Shown here in pieces: positions 16,810 through 27,346 of a stretch of 64,000 nucleotides of DNA. Each line of letters opens with the position of its first letter. Position 1 is the first letter of the stretch. Location of the stretch: assembly GCF_004564075.1 (NCBI RefSeq), contig NZ_CP038256.1:2728001-2792000 (forward strand), written 5' to 3'. Made by a program: the position numbers and the translations under genes. Source of the DNA: Microbacterium sediminis (lineage in GTDB: Bacteria; Actinomycetota; Actinomycetes; Actinomycetales; Microbacteriaceae). The notes under the pieces are model-generated. The model was not told where the DNA came from, did no database searches, and saw only the letters and a list, made by a program, of their open reading frames with translations.

Positions 16810-18000
16810 TCAGTCGATCGACAGCGCGTCGATCGTCTCGCCCAGCGTGGCCGAGGTGAAGTCCTCGGCGGGGCAGGACAGGTAGGCGTACATCGTCGCG
16901 CCCGAGTCGACAAGGCTGCGGAAGTACCAGCGCTCGAGGTACTCCGACCCGTCGCTCCACGTGAGCGTGGAGTCGAACGTGGCGAACTCGATCGTGCCGG
17001 CCGAGGACTCCAGCGCGACGGAGCCGACCTCGGTGAACTGCTCGTCGACGATCTCGGTGCCCATGCCGATCTCCTCGAAGTACGCGGGGAAGTCCGCCGC
17101 CGTGGCCGCCGCGTCGTCGGCCGCGGCCGGGTCGGCGCCGTAGAGATCCATCGTCTGCGCCTCGAACACGCACGAGTCGGTCTCGTGCTCGGCGAAGGTG
17201 TAGAAGTCGTCCTGATCGGAGACGCTCCAGCCCTCGAGCCCCGGCACCGCGAAGGCCAGCTCGAGCGGCGCGTCCATGACGGCGGTGAGCGGATAGTCGG
17301 CGCTCGCGCTGCCCGCGCCGGTGTCGCCGGTGCCGGTGTCGCCGGTGTCGGTGTCGCTCGTGCCCGTGTCCTCGCCGGGGCCGGCCGTCTCGGTGTACGG
17401 CATGACGAGGTTGATCACGGCCACCACGGCGACGACCGCGCCCAGCACGACGACGGCACCCACGCCGATCGTCCACCAGGCCCACGTGGGCATGCCCTTC
17501 CGCTTGGCGGGCTGCGCGGCCGCGCCGTAGGGCTGCGTGCCGTACGGAGCGGGCTGGGACCCATAGGCCGCCGGCTGCGGCGCGCCGTACGCGGGCTGCG
17601 TGCCGTACGGGCCCGGCTGCTGGCCGTACGGCGCCGCGGGCTGCCCGGTGGGCTGAGCCGCCGGCTGGCCGGTGGGCTGCGCGCCGTAGGGAGCGGTGGG
17701 CTGGGCGCCGTAGGCGGCGGGCTGCTGCCCGGAGGCGGCGGGCGCGGGCTGCTGCGGCGCCGCCGGGTCGTGCGGCGTGCCGGGCGTCGCCCGGGCGGCA
17801 TACGGGTCGTACGACCCACCCTGCGCGGCGCGGGCCGCGTACGGGTCGTGCGGCGCGGCCGGGGCCGCCTGCGGCGCGGCCGGCTGCTGCTCCCACGGCA
17901 GCGGCGGCAGCGGCGGCATGCTCACCGGCGGCGTGGGCGCCCCGTTCTGATCGTTGTGCTGGCCGTCCTGTCCGGACAGCTCCGGCGTGGTCCCGCTCAT
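16810..18000 (-). CDS. proline-rich single-pass membrane protein
   Basis: A 396-aa protein of unknown function. Residues 1-150 are low-complexity Pro/Ala/Gln/Tyr/Gly sequence with repeats such as PYGAQPTGQPA, a cytoplasmic tail common in actinobacterial cell-envelope proteins. One helix follows (WWTIGVGAVVVLGAVVAVV) after KRKGMPTWA, then a Thr/Gly/Asp repeat linker and an extracellular domain of about 170 residues with two cysteines (DSCVFE, YLSCPAED) that could form a disulfide. ATG 18000 has GAGGGGGA upstream. It lies downstream of clpB on the same strand. Confidence 0.75.
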   Translation of the reverse strand: MSGTTPELSGQDGQHNDQNGAPTPPVSMPPLPPLPWEQQPAAPQAAPAAPHDPYAARAAQGGSYDPYAARATPGTPHDPAAPQQPAPAASGQQPAAYGAQPTAPYGAQPTGQPAAQPTGQPAAPYGQQPGPYGTQPAYGAPQPAAYGSQPAPYGTQPYGAAAQPAKRKGMPTWAWWTIGVGAVVVLGAVVAVVAVINLVMPYTETAGPGEDTGTSDTDTGDTGTGDTGAGSASADYPLTAVMDAPLELAFAVPGLEGWSVSDQDDFYTFAEHETDSCVFEAQTMDLYGADPAAADDAAATAADFPAYFEEIGMGTEIVDEQFTEVGSVALESSAGTIEFATFDSTLTWSDGSEYLERWYFRSLVDSGATMYAYLSCPAEDFTSATLGETIDALSID

Positions 18001-18121
18001 GATGGTCCCCCTCTTCCCCCTCGAGTATTCCGCGCGGGAAGGGTCCGAGACAACGCGCACAGCGGGCAGGAGTCCCCACCGACGCCGTCGACGGGGGAGC
18101 GGGCTCCCGGCGCCCGACCGG

Positions 18122-20269
<2,148 letters not shown>

Positions 20270-20294
20270 GTCCCCTCCAATGATCCCGTGCGAA

Positions 20295-20315
20295 CTTGAG
20301 TCGCTCTCACTCAAC
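20295..20315. promoter_or_regulatory. HAIR (HspR) operator of clpB
   Basis: CTTGAGT-N7-ACTCAAC matches the HspR-associated inverted repeat CTTGAGT-N7-ACTCAAG at all but the last base. On the reverse strand TAAAGT (20319-20314) could be the clpB -10 hexamer, which places the transcription start inside the repeat. Repression by HspR and heat induction are inferred from the motif. Confidence 0.8.
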
Positions 20316-20376
20316 TTTAGCAACCGCACCGCCGCAGCGGAACCCCGCCCGACCCCGCGGCGCCGCGTCTTCACGC

Positions 20377-20443
20377 CGAGACTGCAGGCCTGCGCCGAAA
20401 CAGCAGACGCTGCACGCTGTCTCGGCGCAAACCTGCAGTCTCG
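20377..20443. repeat. long inverted repeat (28-bp arms)
   Basis: Arms 20377-20404 and 20416-20443 are reverse complements with only three mismatches, separated by an 11-base loop. Both ends carry CGAGACTGCAGG. It lies after the GlxA-type regulator gene and before the clpB promoter, so it may act as a terminator, but its size and composition also fit a mobile palindromic element. Confidence 0.75.
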
Positions 20444-20475
20444 CGGATCACGGCCGGCCGCAGCCGCCGCCCGCG

Positions 20476-21459
20476 TCAGGCCAGCGCGAGCTCGGCCGCG
20501 GGCTCGTCCACGCAGGCGAAGCGCGCGCGGTAGGCGGTGGGGCTCGTGCCCAGGGCGCGAGCGAAGTTCTGCCGCAGCACCGCCGCCGAGCCGAAACCGC
20601 ATTCGGCCGCGATCCGGTCGAGGCCCCAGTCCGTGCGCTCCAGCAGACGCTGCGCCTGCAGCACGCGCTGGCGGGCCAGCCACGCCGCGGGGGTCGTGCC
20701 GTGATCGGCCTTGAAGCGCCGGGCGAAGGTTCGCGGCGACATGTGGGCGTGGGCGGCGAGGTCCTCGACCGAGAGCTCGCGCTGCAGGTTCGCGATCGCC
20801 CAGTCGAGCGTCGGCGACAGCGACATGCCCTGCGCCTCGGGCAGGGGGTGGAGGATGAACTGCGCCTGACCGCCGTCGCGCTGCGGCGCGACCACCATGC
20901 GCCGGGCGACGATGTTCGTCAGCTCGGCGCCGATCTCCTGCCGCAGCAGGTGCAGGCAGGCGTCGATCCCCGCCGCCGTTCCGGCGCTCGTGATGATGCG
21001 CCCCTCCTGCACGTAGAGCACATCGGGATCGATCGTCACGCGCGGATAGCGCCGGGCCATCTCGTCGGCGTACATCCAGTGCGTCGTCGCGCGCTTGCCG
21101 TCGAGCACGCCCGCGGCGCCGAGGGTGAACGAGCCGCTGCACACGCTCAGCACCCAGGCGCCGCGCTCGACGGCGCGGCGCACGACGTCGATCACCCGCG
21201 GGTCCACGTGGTCCCAGTACGGATGCGGGGTCGCGGTGACGACGACCACGTCGGCCTCGTCGGCGAACGACAGGTCGTTGTCGATCTGCAGCGAGAAGCC
21301 CATCTTCGTGCGGACCAGGCCGGGATCGGGCGTGACGGGGCGGAAGTCGAACGTGGGCACGCCCTGATCCGAGCGATCGAGGCCGAACGCCTCGCAGACC
21401 ACGCCGAACTCGAACACCGCGGCCCCGTCGAGCACGATGCAGGCGACCTTCTGGATCAT
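20476..21459 (-). CDS. GlxA/FtrA-type AraC-family transcriptional regulator
   Basis: A 327-aa regulator. Residues 1-190 form a DJ-1/PfpI-like domain ([16 protein letters not shown], then [26 protein letters not shown], with Cys in the nucleophile-elbow position). The C-terminal AraC helix-turn-helix pair reads [21 protein letters not shown] and [24 protein letters not shown] 21459 follows GGGAGGATCG. It is divergent from a 51-aa membrane protein. A rhodanese gene lies close by, a pairing often seen for FtrA-like regulators. GTGGCAGGA-type motifs in the neighbouring promoters may be its sites. Confidence 0.88.
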   Translation of the reverse strand: MIQKVACIVLDGAAVFEFGVVCEAFGLDRSDQGVPTFDFRPVTPDPGLVRTKMGFSLQIDNDLSFADEADVVVVTATPHPYWDHVDPRVIDVVRRAVERGAWVLSVCSGSFTLGAAGVLDGKRATTHWMYADEMARRYPRVTIDPDVLYVQEGRIITSAGTAAGIDACLHLLRQEIGAELTNIVARRMVVAPQRDGGQAQFILHPLPEAQGMSLSPTLDWAIANLQRELSVEDLAAHAHMSPRTFARRFKADHGTTPAAWLARQRVLQAQRLLERTDWGLDRIAAECGFGSAAVLRQNFARALGTSPTAYRARFACVDEPAAELALA

Positions 21460-21470
21460 CGATCCTCCCG

Positions 21471-21540
21471 TTGGCAGAAGTCCTGCGACCGGCGGCGATC
21501 GTCGTGGCAGGAATCCGTTGGATTGCGTCGATCCTGCCAC
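21471..21540. promoter_or_regulatory. candidate operator cluster of the GlxA-type regulator
   Basis: Between the regulator and the small divergent gene lie GTGGCAGGA (21504-21512) and its exact reverse complement TCCTGCCAC (21532-21540). A weaker pair, TTGGCAG and TCCTGCG, lies at 21471-21487. The arms of the strong pair are 28 bp apart centre to centre, suiting two AraC-type monomers. The same motif recurs at 22339-22368. Confidence 0.5.
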
Positions 21541-21576
21541 TCGTGGCCGGATCAGCGCAACCGTAGCTTTTCGGTC

Positions 21577-21732
21577 ATGAGCGTTCTCCTCGGGATCATC
21601 GTCATCGCGGTCGTCGTCGCCAGCGTCGCGGCCACCCTCTGGGTGCTGCCCAACGACGGGTACGGCCAGCGGGTGTTCGGCACCGATGACTGGGCGCACC
21701 GCCCGGATCACGCCCCTCGGATCGACAGCTGA
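21577..21732 (+). CDS. 51-aa small membrane protein
   Basis: ATG 21577 opens a 51-codon frame: MSVLLGIIVIAVVVASVAAT, then LWVLPNDGYGQRVFGTDDWA and HRPDHAPRIDS. It has one hydrophobic helix of about 20 residues followed by a hydrophilic tail with aromatic and acidic residues. TAGCTT at 21563-21568 lies 8 nt upstream, so the start may be leaderless. It is preceded by the GTGGCAGGA inverted repeat and converges on the DUF1272 gene. No family was recognised; composition supports a real gene. Confidence 0.6.
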   Translation: MSVLLGIIVIAVVVASVAATLWVLPNDGYGQRVFGTDDWAHRPDHAPRIDS

Positions 21733-21737
21733 CCGGC

Positions 21738-21878
21738 TCACACCGGATTCAGCTCGCCCCGGCAGTTCGGGCAGCGACCGTCGGGGAACGTCGCCACGCA
21801 CGCGGCGCACCAGGTGCAGGCGAACGAGCACGCGAGAAACGGCCCCTCCGCGCCGTCGCAGCGCTGACAGACGGTCAC
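21738..21878 (-). CDS. DUF1272-like small zinc-ribbon protein
   Basis: A 46-aa protein with eight cysteines in four pairs. It begins VTVCQRCDGAEGPFLACSFA and continues CTWCAACVATFPDGRCPNC then RGELNPV. The pattern CxxC...CSFxCTxCxxC...GRCPNCxGEL is that of DUF1272, a short metal-binding family. It probably binds two zinc ions. GTG 21878 overlaps the rhodanese stop codon by four bases (GTGA), so it is translated together with it, which strongly supports a real gene. The function is unknown. Confidence 0.8.
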   Translation of the reverse strand: MTVCQRCDGAEGPFLACSFACTWCAACVATFPDGRCPNCRGELNPV

Positions 21879-22288
21879 CGCACGCCCGCGGTCAGCGGAT
21901 CGACCGGGCCGCGCCGCTCGCCCTCATCCGTCACGACCGGGTACCCCTCGCGCGCCCAGTACTCGAAGCCGCCGATCATCAGGCGCACGTCGTACCCGAG
22001 CTCGGCGAACGCCAACGCCGCCTTGTCGCCGCCGTTGCAGCCCGGGCTCCAGCAGTACACGACCACGGCCGTGCCCGCGGGGATCTCGGCGGCGGCGCGC
22101 GCCGGGATCTCGCGGGTGGGCAGGTGGATCGCGCCCTTCGCGCGCCCCTGCGCCCACGCCTCGGCCGAGCGCGTGTCGACGAGCACGAAGGCCTCCCCGG
22201 CCTTCTGCGCGGCGTACACGTCGGCGGGATCGGTCTCGACCGCGAGCTTGGCGCGGTAGTGGGCGGCGATGTCGGCGGGAGTCGTCAT
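21875..22288 (-). CDS. rhodanese-like sulfurtransferase
   Basis: A 137-aa single-domain rhodanese that moves sulfane sulfur from donors such as thiosulfate to cyanide or thiols. The Asp-Arg motif VLVDTRSAEAWAQGRAKGA is at residues 35-53. The catalytic loop YCWSPGCNGGDKAA has Cys79 in the usual position and a second Cys84, which could form a redox pair. ATG 22288 has TACCGT six bases upstream (leaderless). Two TGGCAGG motifs lie 51-80 bp before the start. The DUF1272 gene follows in the operon. Confidence 0.9.
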   Translation of the reverse strand: MTTPADIAAHYRAKLAVETDPADVYAAQKAGEAFVLVDTRSAEAWAQGRAKGAIHLPTREIPARAAAEIPAGTAVVVYCWSPGCNGGDKAALAFAELGYDVRLMIGGFEYWAREGYPVVTDEGERRGPVDPLTAGVR

Positions 22289-22338
22289 GCTCGAACGGTA
22301 GGCGGCCGCCGCGATCGGCGGGGGCCCCTGCCGCGCAC

Positions 22339-22368
22339 TTGGCAGGATCCGGGCGAACAGTGGCAGGG
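22339..22368. promoter_or_regulatory. direct-repeat TGGCAGG motifs
   Basis: TTGGCAGGATCC (22339-22350) and GTGGCAGGG (22360-22368) repeat the same core in direct orientation 21 bp apart, two helical turns. They lie between the divergent rhodanese and membrane-protein starts. They match the motif found beside the GlxA-type regulator, a typical AraC-family direct-repeat layout. Confidence 0.45.
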
Positions 22369-22397
22369 CGTGCCCCGCGGGGACTACCCTCGGCGGC

Positions 22398-22799
22398 ATG
22401 AGCGCCCCCGGTCTTCCCCCCTACGGCCAACCGGCGTCGAGCTATCCCGGCGTGATGGCCGGAAGCCCGACGGAGCCGGCCACCAGCGGGCGCACGCTCG
22501 CCTGGACCTCGATCGCGCTGGCGGCGCTCGTCACGATCGCGCAGCCGGTGATCCAGATGGTGCTGCTCGGCATGATGAGCGGGCAGGGCTCGAGCCTGAC
22601 GACGGCGCAGTACGGCCTCGCGACGGCCATCGCCGGCGGCGTGTACTGCGTGATCGCGGTCGTGGGGCTCGTGCTCGGCCTCGTCGCGGCGCGCGGGTCG
22701 GCACGCCTGCTCAGCGGGATCGGCATCGGCGCCAACGGCCTCGTGCTGGCCGGGTTCGCGGCCGGCCTGCTCGTGCAGCCGCTCTACGCCGTGCTCTGA
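22398..22799 (+). CDS. hypothetical DUF4190-like membrane protein
   Basis: A 133-aa protein. A Pro/Gly/Tyr-rich N-terminus (PGLPPYGQPASSYPG) precedes three helices: LAWTSIALAALVTIAQPVI, LATAIAGGVYCVIAVVGLVL, then GIGIGANGLVLAGFAAGLL. The layout resembles the DUF4190 family often found in actinobacteria. The function is unknown. TACCCT (22385-22390) lies 7 nt before ATG 22398, a clear leaderless promoter. Its stop codon is 7 bp from the convergent glycosyltransferase stop. Confidence 0.75.
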   Translation: MSAPGLPPYGQPASSYPGVMAGSPTEPATSGRTLAWTSIALAALVTIAQPVIQMVLLGMMSGQGSSLTTAQYGLATAIAGGVYCVIAVVGLVLGLVAARGSARLLSGIGIGANGLVLAGFAAGLLVQPLYAVL

Positions 22800-22805
22800 G
22801 CCGGT

Positions 22806-24014
22806 TCAGCGCGCGAGCACGCGCTCGTACACCGCGAGCATCTGCGCCGTGCTCGCCGACTGCCGGAACCGCTCGCGCACCGAGGGATCGGGCGCGGGAG
22901 CGGTGCCGGATCGGATGTCGGCGGCCGCGCGCCGCAGCGTCGCGGCGAGCGCGTCGACCGACGCATCGGCGTGGCCGGGCTCGCCCACCCGCCACACGCC
23001 GGCGCCGACCTCGGCGGCGATGTCGGGGTCGCTCATCACGCTCGGGGTTCCCAGCGCCGCGGCCTCGAACGGCGTCATGCCCTGGGTCTCGAAGCCGATC
23101 GACGTCTGCACCAGGGCATCCGCGGCCGCGATGCGCGCGAGGGTCTGCTCGTACGGCAGCCCGCCGAGGAAGGTCACGATCTCGCCCAGGCCGTAGCGGG
23201 CCACGACGCGCCGCGCGGCGCGGGACTGCGCGCCGCCGCCGATCACCTCGACCCGCATCGGCGCCCCGGCGCGCGCGACGGCCTCGAGGAACGGCAGCAG
23301 CCGCTTCTCGGGGCTCATCCGGCCCACCCAGAGGAACGTCGGCACGGCCGGCGGCGCGGCCGGCTCGACCCGCTCGGCGCGCATGCGGTCGAGCAGGTCG
23401 TCGTCCATGCCGTTCCAGATGGCGTCGACCGCGGGGAAAACCCCGTGGCTCTCCAGCCGCCGCGCGAAGTGCCCCGACGGCGCGGTCACCGCCGAGGCCC
23501 CCGAGGCGAGCCCCCGCAGGTAGGCCCACCCGTCCGTGCCGCGCCCCGTGCCCGGCAGCGCCCGGCGGCGCCACAGGTTGAGCCCGCGCAGCAGGAGCTC
23601 CGGGAACGGCGTGGTCGCCCGCAGGCCCACGTCGACGCGGTTGTGCATCGTGTGCACGACGGGCAGGCCGTGGCGGCGCGCGTAGCGGTAGCCGAGGAAC
23701 GCGCCCCAGAAGTCCGCCTGCACGTGCACGACGTCGGGCGCGGGACGGTCGCGGAGCGCGCGCTCGACCGCCCCGTCCGCGCGGCGCCCCGGCCAGGTGA
23801 CCGAGTACTCGCGATCGATCGTCGCGATCATCGACGGCAGATCGGCATACGCCGGGTCGTCGGCGTGGATGCGGGAGCGCGGTCCGTGGCGCCGCGGCGC
23901 GACGATCGTCACCGTGTGGCCCGCCCGCTCGAGGTACCGCCGCTGCAGCCGGGTCGAGACCTGCGCGCCGCCCAGCGTCTCGACGTGCTGGTCGGCGAAC
24001 ATGACGATGTGCAT
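22806..24014 (-). CDS. GT4 family glycosyltransferase
   Basis: A 402-aa GT-B fold retaining glycosyltransferase. The N-terminal acceptor domain shows GGAQVSTRLQRRYLERAGH and VVHVQADFWG. The C-terminal donor domain has FLWVGRMSPEKRL and the EX7E motif ETQGMTPFE followed by AAALGTPSV. It lies 8 bp after another GT4 gene on the same strand, a pair that in actinobacteria commonly builds glycosylated diacylglycerols or phosphatidylinositol mannosides. The sugar and acceptor are not determined by sequence. Confidence 0.88.
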   Translation of the reverse strand: MHIVMFADQHVETLGGAQVSTRLQRRYLERAGHTVTIVAPRRHGPRSRIHADDPAYADLPSMIATIDREYSVTWPGRRADGAVERALRDRPAPDVVHVQADFWGAFLGYRYARRHGLPVVHTMHNRVDVGLRATTPFPELLLRGLNLWRRRALPGTGRGTDGWAYLRGLASGASAVTAPSGHFARRLESHGVFPAVDAIWNGMDDDLLDRMRAERVEPAAPPAVPTFLWVGRMSPEKRLLPFLEAVARAGAPMRVEVIGGGAQSRAARRVVARYGLGEIVTFLGGLPYEQTLARIAAADALVQTSIGFETQGMTPFEAAALGTPSVMSDPDIAAEVGAGVWRVGEPGHADASVDALAATLRRAAADIRSGTAPAPDPSVRERFRQSASTAQMLAVYERVLAR

Positions 24015-24022
24015 GCGCGGGC

Positions 24023-25228
24023 CTAGGCGGGCAGCGGCTCGCCGCGGTACAGGGCCTCGAAGGTGTCGAGCGTGCGGTTGATGTCGTGCGCCGAGACGAT
24101 CCGCAGCGACGCCTCCTGCATCGCGCGGCGGTCCTCCGGCGCGGCGGTGAGCACGTCGCGCAGGCGATCGGCGAGCTCATCGACGTTGCCCGGCTCGAAC
24201 AGGTGCCCGTTCTCGCCCTCGTGCACGAGGTGCGGCAGCGCGACCGCGTTCGCGGCGACGATCGGCAGGCCCGAGGCCATGGCCTCCATCGTCGCGATCG
24301 ACTGCAGCTCAGCGATCGAGGCGATCGCGAACACGCTCGCCCGGGTCAGCGCGGCGCGCAGCTCGGCGTCGGTGGTGTGGCCGAAGAAGTGCACGCGCTC
24401 GCGGATGCCCAACTCCTCGGCGAGCTTCTCGAGGTGCGGGCGCTGGTCGCCGTCGCCCACGAGATCGAGCTTCACGTCGAGCTCCGGGTCGAGCTGGGCG
24501 ACCGCGCGCAGGATCACGTCGACCTGCTTCTCGGTGGTGAGCCGGCCGACGAACACCACGCGGTTCTCGGTGCGCGGCGACAGGTCGGGCGTGTACTGCT
24601 TCTGATCGATGCCGCAGCTGACGGGGATCACCCCGGCGATGTCGATCGTCGACTCGAGGAAGTCCGCGGCCTTGCGCGTGGGCGTGGTCACGGCCGCCGT
24701 GAGCCCGAAGGTGCGCTCCGCGTCGGCCCAGGCGAGCTTGACGAACACCTTGTTGAGCGCGTCGGGCAGCAGCGTGTTGTCGAGGATGTTCTCGGGCATC
24801 ACATGGTTGGTGGCGATCACGGGGATGCCGCGCTTGCGGGCCTCGCGGGCCAGGCCGCGGCCGATGACGATGTGCGACTGGATGTGCACGACGTCGGGGT
24901 TCACCCGGTCGAGCACCACGCGGGCCCAGTGCTTGGAGCGCCACGGCCACACGAAGCGCAGCCACTCGTGCCAGAACAGGCGCACCGAGGGGAGCCGGTG
25001 CAGCATGAGCGGCTGGCCCTCGATCTGCTCGATCGCGGGCTCCTGCTTGCGGAACCGACGCGCGGGTGCCGACACGTGCACGTCGTGGCCCCGCTCGACG
25101 AGGCCCGCGGCGAGGCGCTCCGCGAAGCGGGCGGCGCCGTTGATGTCGGGCGAGAACGTGTCGCAGCCGAGGAGTACGGTCAGCGGCTGCACCGGTGACG
25201 TGTGCTGATCAGGCGACGTATGGTCCAC
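24023..25228 (-). CDS. GT4 family glycosyltransferase, glycolipid type
   Basis: A 401-aa GT-B enzyme similar in layout to PimB-like mannosyltransferases and glucosyl-diacylglycerol synthases. Features are CDTFSPDINGAARFAERLAAGL near the N-terminus, VVHIQSHIVIGRGLAREARKRG, the nucleotide-sugar region VFVGRLTTEKQVDV, and EX7E as ELQSIATME with AMASGLPIV. GTG 25228 follows TAACTT by 6 nt (leaderless). It is the first gene of a two-gene operon. It acts at the cytoplasmic face of the membrane if the glycolipid assignment is right. Confidence 0.88.
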   Translation of the reverse strand: MDHTSPDQHTSPVQPLTVLLGCDTFSPDINGAARFAERLAAGLVERGHDVHVSAPARRFRKQEPAIEQIEGQPLMLHRLPSVRLFWHEWLRFVWPWRSKHWARVVLDRVNPDVVHIQSHIVIGRGLAREARKRGIPVIATNHVMPENILDNTLLPDALNKVFVKLAWADAERTFGLTAAVTTPTRKAADFLESTIDIAGVIPVSCGIDQKQYTPDLSPRTENRVVFVGRLTTEKQVDVILRAVAQLDPELDVKLDLVGDGDQRPHLEKLAEELGIRERVHFFGHTTDAELRAALTRASVFAIASIAELQSIATMEAMASGLPIVAANAVALPHLVHEGENGHLFEPGNVDELADRLRDVLTAAPEDRRAMQEASLRIVSAHDINRTLDTFEALYRGEPLPA

Positions 25229-25286
25229 CCCACGAAGTTACTAGGACCGCGCCCGGATTCCCCGGCGGCTGGCCGGGATTCGGGGG

Positions 25287-25835
25287 TTACCCGGAGAAAC
25301 CCGCGGCGCCGTTCCTCGCCGGCTTCTCGCGCGGCGCCCAGGTGAGGGTGTCGCCCTCGGCCTCGAACGTGATCCGGTGCACCCGCCAGCTGGGGCTCTG
25401 GATCGGCTGCACGCGCGTGACGTCGTCCTTCATGCGCTTCACCGCATACGCGATGCCGTCCGCATGCTTGACGCGCTGGACGAACAGATCGCCCGGGTGG
25501 AGCGTGTGCAGGGCCGGCAGATCCTCGGCCCGGCCGTCGACCTCGACGTCGGCACGGACGTCGAACACGGTCGTCGTGCCGTGGTTGATCACGCGCAGGC
25601 CCCACTCCGTCCAGGTGCGGCCGTCCTCGCCGGCGCGCTGACGGGTGACCCACTGCGCCGTCACCGTGCGGGCCTGACTGGCGATCTCCCGCTCCCGCGC
25701 CGCCTGCGAGTCGGCGATCTGCTGCTGCAGCGAGCGCCAGGCGGCCAGGGCGCCGATCGTCGCGAGCACGAGCGCCGCGACGGCCGTGATCGCCGTGATC
25801 CAGTTCGGCACCGCGGTGCCCCACACGTCCCCCAC
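25287..25835 (-). CDS. hypothetical membrane-anchored protein
   Basis: A 182-aa protein of unknown function with one N-terminal helix (WITAITAVAALVLATIGALA), a short coiled-coil-like stretch (LQQQIADSQAAREREIASQA) and a beta-rich domain of about 110 residues (GLRVINHGTTTVFDVRADVEV, then FVQRVKHADGIAYAV). The start is GTG 25835, 18 bp after cca, so it is probably in the cca transcript. The arrangement of helix, coiled coil and beta domain is seen in many uncharacterised actinobacterial proteins. Confidence 0.65.
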   Translation of the reverse strand: MGDVWGTAVPNWITAITAVAALVLATIGALAAWRSLQQQIADSQAAREREIASQARTVTAQWVTRQRAGEDGRTWTEWGLRVINHGTTTVFDVRADVEVDGRAEDLPALHTLHPGDLFVQRVKHADGIAYAVKRMKDDVTRVQPIQSPSWRVHRITFEAEGDTLTWAPREKPARNGAAGFSG

Positions 25836-25853
25836 GGGGACGATGATGCCAGG

Positions 25854-27281
25854 TCAGTCCTGCGCGGCCCACCACTCGAGCAGCCGGCGCTCGGCCTCGT
25901 CGGCGCCGAGCACGCCCTCGTCCAGACGCAGGTCGAGCAGGAAGCGGTAGGCCTTGCCCACCGCGGGGCCGGGACCGATGCCCAGGAGTTCCTGGATGCG
26001 GTTGCCGTCGATCTCGGGGCGGATCGCGTCGAGCTCCTCCTGCTCGCGCAGGGCGGCGATCCGCTCCTCGATGTCGTCGTACGCCTGGGCCAGGCGGGCG
26101 GCCTTGCGCCGGTTGCGCGTGGTCACGTCGGCGCGCGTGAGGATGTGCAGGCGCTCGAGCTCATCGCCCGCGTCGCGCACGTAGCGGCGCACCGCCGAGT
26201 CGGTCCAGGCGCCCTCGGAGTAGCCGAAGAAGCGCAGGTGCAGCTCGATGAGCTTCGACACCGAGGCGGTCGTGTCGCCGTCGAAGCGCAGCGCCTGCAG
26301 CCGCTTGCGCGCCATGCGCGCGCCCACCACGTCGTGGTGATGGAACGTCACGGCGCCGCCGGGCTCGAGCTTGCGGGTGCGGGGCTTGCCGATGTCGTGC
26401 AGCAGTGCCGCCAGCCGCAGCGGAATGTCGGGGTCGGCGCCCGGGCGACGCGCGTGCTCGTGCTCGATCGCCTGGGCGAGCACGGTGAGCGAGTGCTCGT
26501 AGACGTCCTTGTGGTGATGGTGCTCGTCCACCTCGAGGCGCAGCGCCGAGATCTCGGGCAGGAACTCGTCGATCAGCCCGGTCTCGACGAGCACGCGGAT
26601 GCCGCGCACCGGATCGTCGGTGCCGAGCAGGCGTGTGAGCTCGCCCTGGATCCGCTCCGGGCTGACGATCTCGAGGGTCGCGCGCAGCCGCTCGATCGCC
26701 TCACGCGTGCGCGGCTCGATGTCGAAGCCGAGCTGCGACGAGAAGCGGGCGGCGCGCAGCATGCGCAGGGGATCGTCGCCGAAGCTGACGGCCGGGTCGA
26801 TCGGGGTGCACAGCACGCCGGCCACGAGGTCCTCGACGCCGCCCGTCGGATCGACGAGCTTCACGCCGGGCACGCGCAGCGCCATCGCGTTGACGGTGAA
26901 GTCGCGGCGGACGAGGTCGGACTCCAGGGTGTCGCCGAACTCCACCGTCGGCTTGCGCGTGGCCCCGTCGTAGCTGTCGGCGCGGAACGTGGTGATCTCC
27001 ACCTGCTCGCCGCGCACGCGCGCGCCGATCGTGCCGAACTCGCGCCCGATGTCCCACTGCGCCGTGCTGATCGGCGTGACGATCCGCAGGATGTCGTCGG
27101 GTCGGGCGGAGGTCGTGAAGTCCAGGTCGTGGGTCGGGCGGCCCAGCAGCGCGTCGCGCACCGGCCCGCCGACGATCGCGAGGTCGTGGCCGGCGTCGGC
27201 GAACGCCCGGCCCAGCTCGGCGACCACGGGGTGTGCCGCGAGGTCGCCGAGGCGCGCGAGTCCGGCGGCCATGTTGAGCAT
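25854..27281 (-). CDS. cca: CCA tRNA nucleotidyltransferase
   Basis: A 475-aa class II tRNA nucleotidyltransferase that adds or repairs the 3' CCA end of tRNAs. GGPVRDALLGRPTHDLDFTT at residues 38-57 carries the GG and DxD catalytic elements. RRDFTVNAMA and the arm-binding region DPLRMLRAARF follow, and an HD phosphohydrolase domain (LLHDIGKPRTR) is in the C-terminal half. ATG 27281 is chosen because TACCCT sits 7 nt upstream; longer readings lack any signal. The gene is an anchor of the conserved origin-flank block. Confidence 0.94.
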   Translation of the reverse strand: MLNMAAGLARLGDLAAHPVVAELGRAFADAGHDLAIVGGPVRDALLGRPTHDLDFTTSARPDDILRIVTPISTAQWDIGREFGTIGARVRGEQVEITTFRADSYDGATRKPTVEFGDTLESDLVRRDFTVNAMALRVPGVKLVDPTGGVEDLVAGVLCTPIDPAVSFGDDPLRMLRAARFSSQLGFDIEPRTREAIERLRATLEIVSPERIQGELTRLLGTDDPVRGIRVLVETGLIDEFLPEISALRLEVDEHHHHKDVYEHSLTVLAQAIEHEHARRPGADPDIPLRLAALLHDIGKPRTRKLEPGGAVTFHHHDVVGARMARKRLQALRFDGDTTASVSKLIELHLRFFGYSEGAWTDSAVRRYVRDAGDELERLHILTRADVTTRNRRKAARLAQAYDDIEERIAALREQEELDAIRPEIDGNRIQELLGIGPGPAVGKAYRFLLDLRLDEGVLGADEAERRLLEWWAAQD

Positions 27282-27346
27282 GGGTTCCAGGGTAGTCGGG
27301 GCGCCCTGAGCGGCCGGCGACCCCATCACGGCGATACGCTCGGAGC

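Noticed and set aside
20345..20460. A small RNA gene at the 28-bp inverted repeat
   Set aside because: The hairpin is clear, but no promoter or conserved partner sequence supports an independent transcript.
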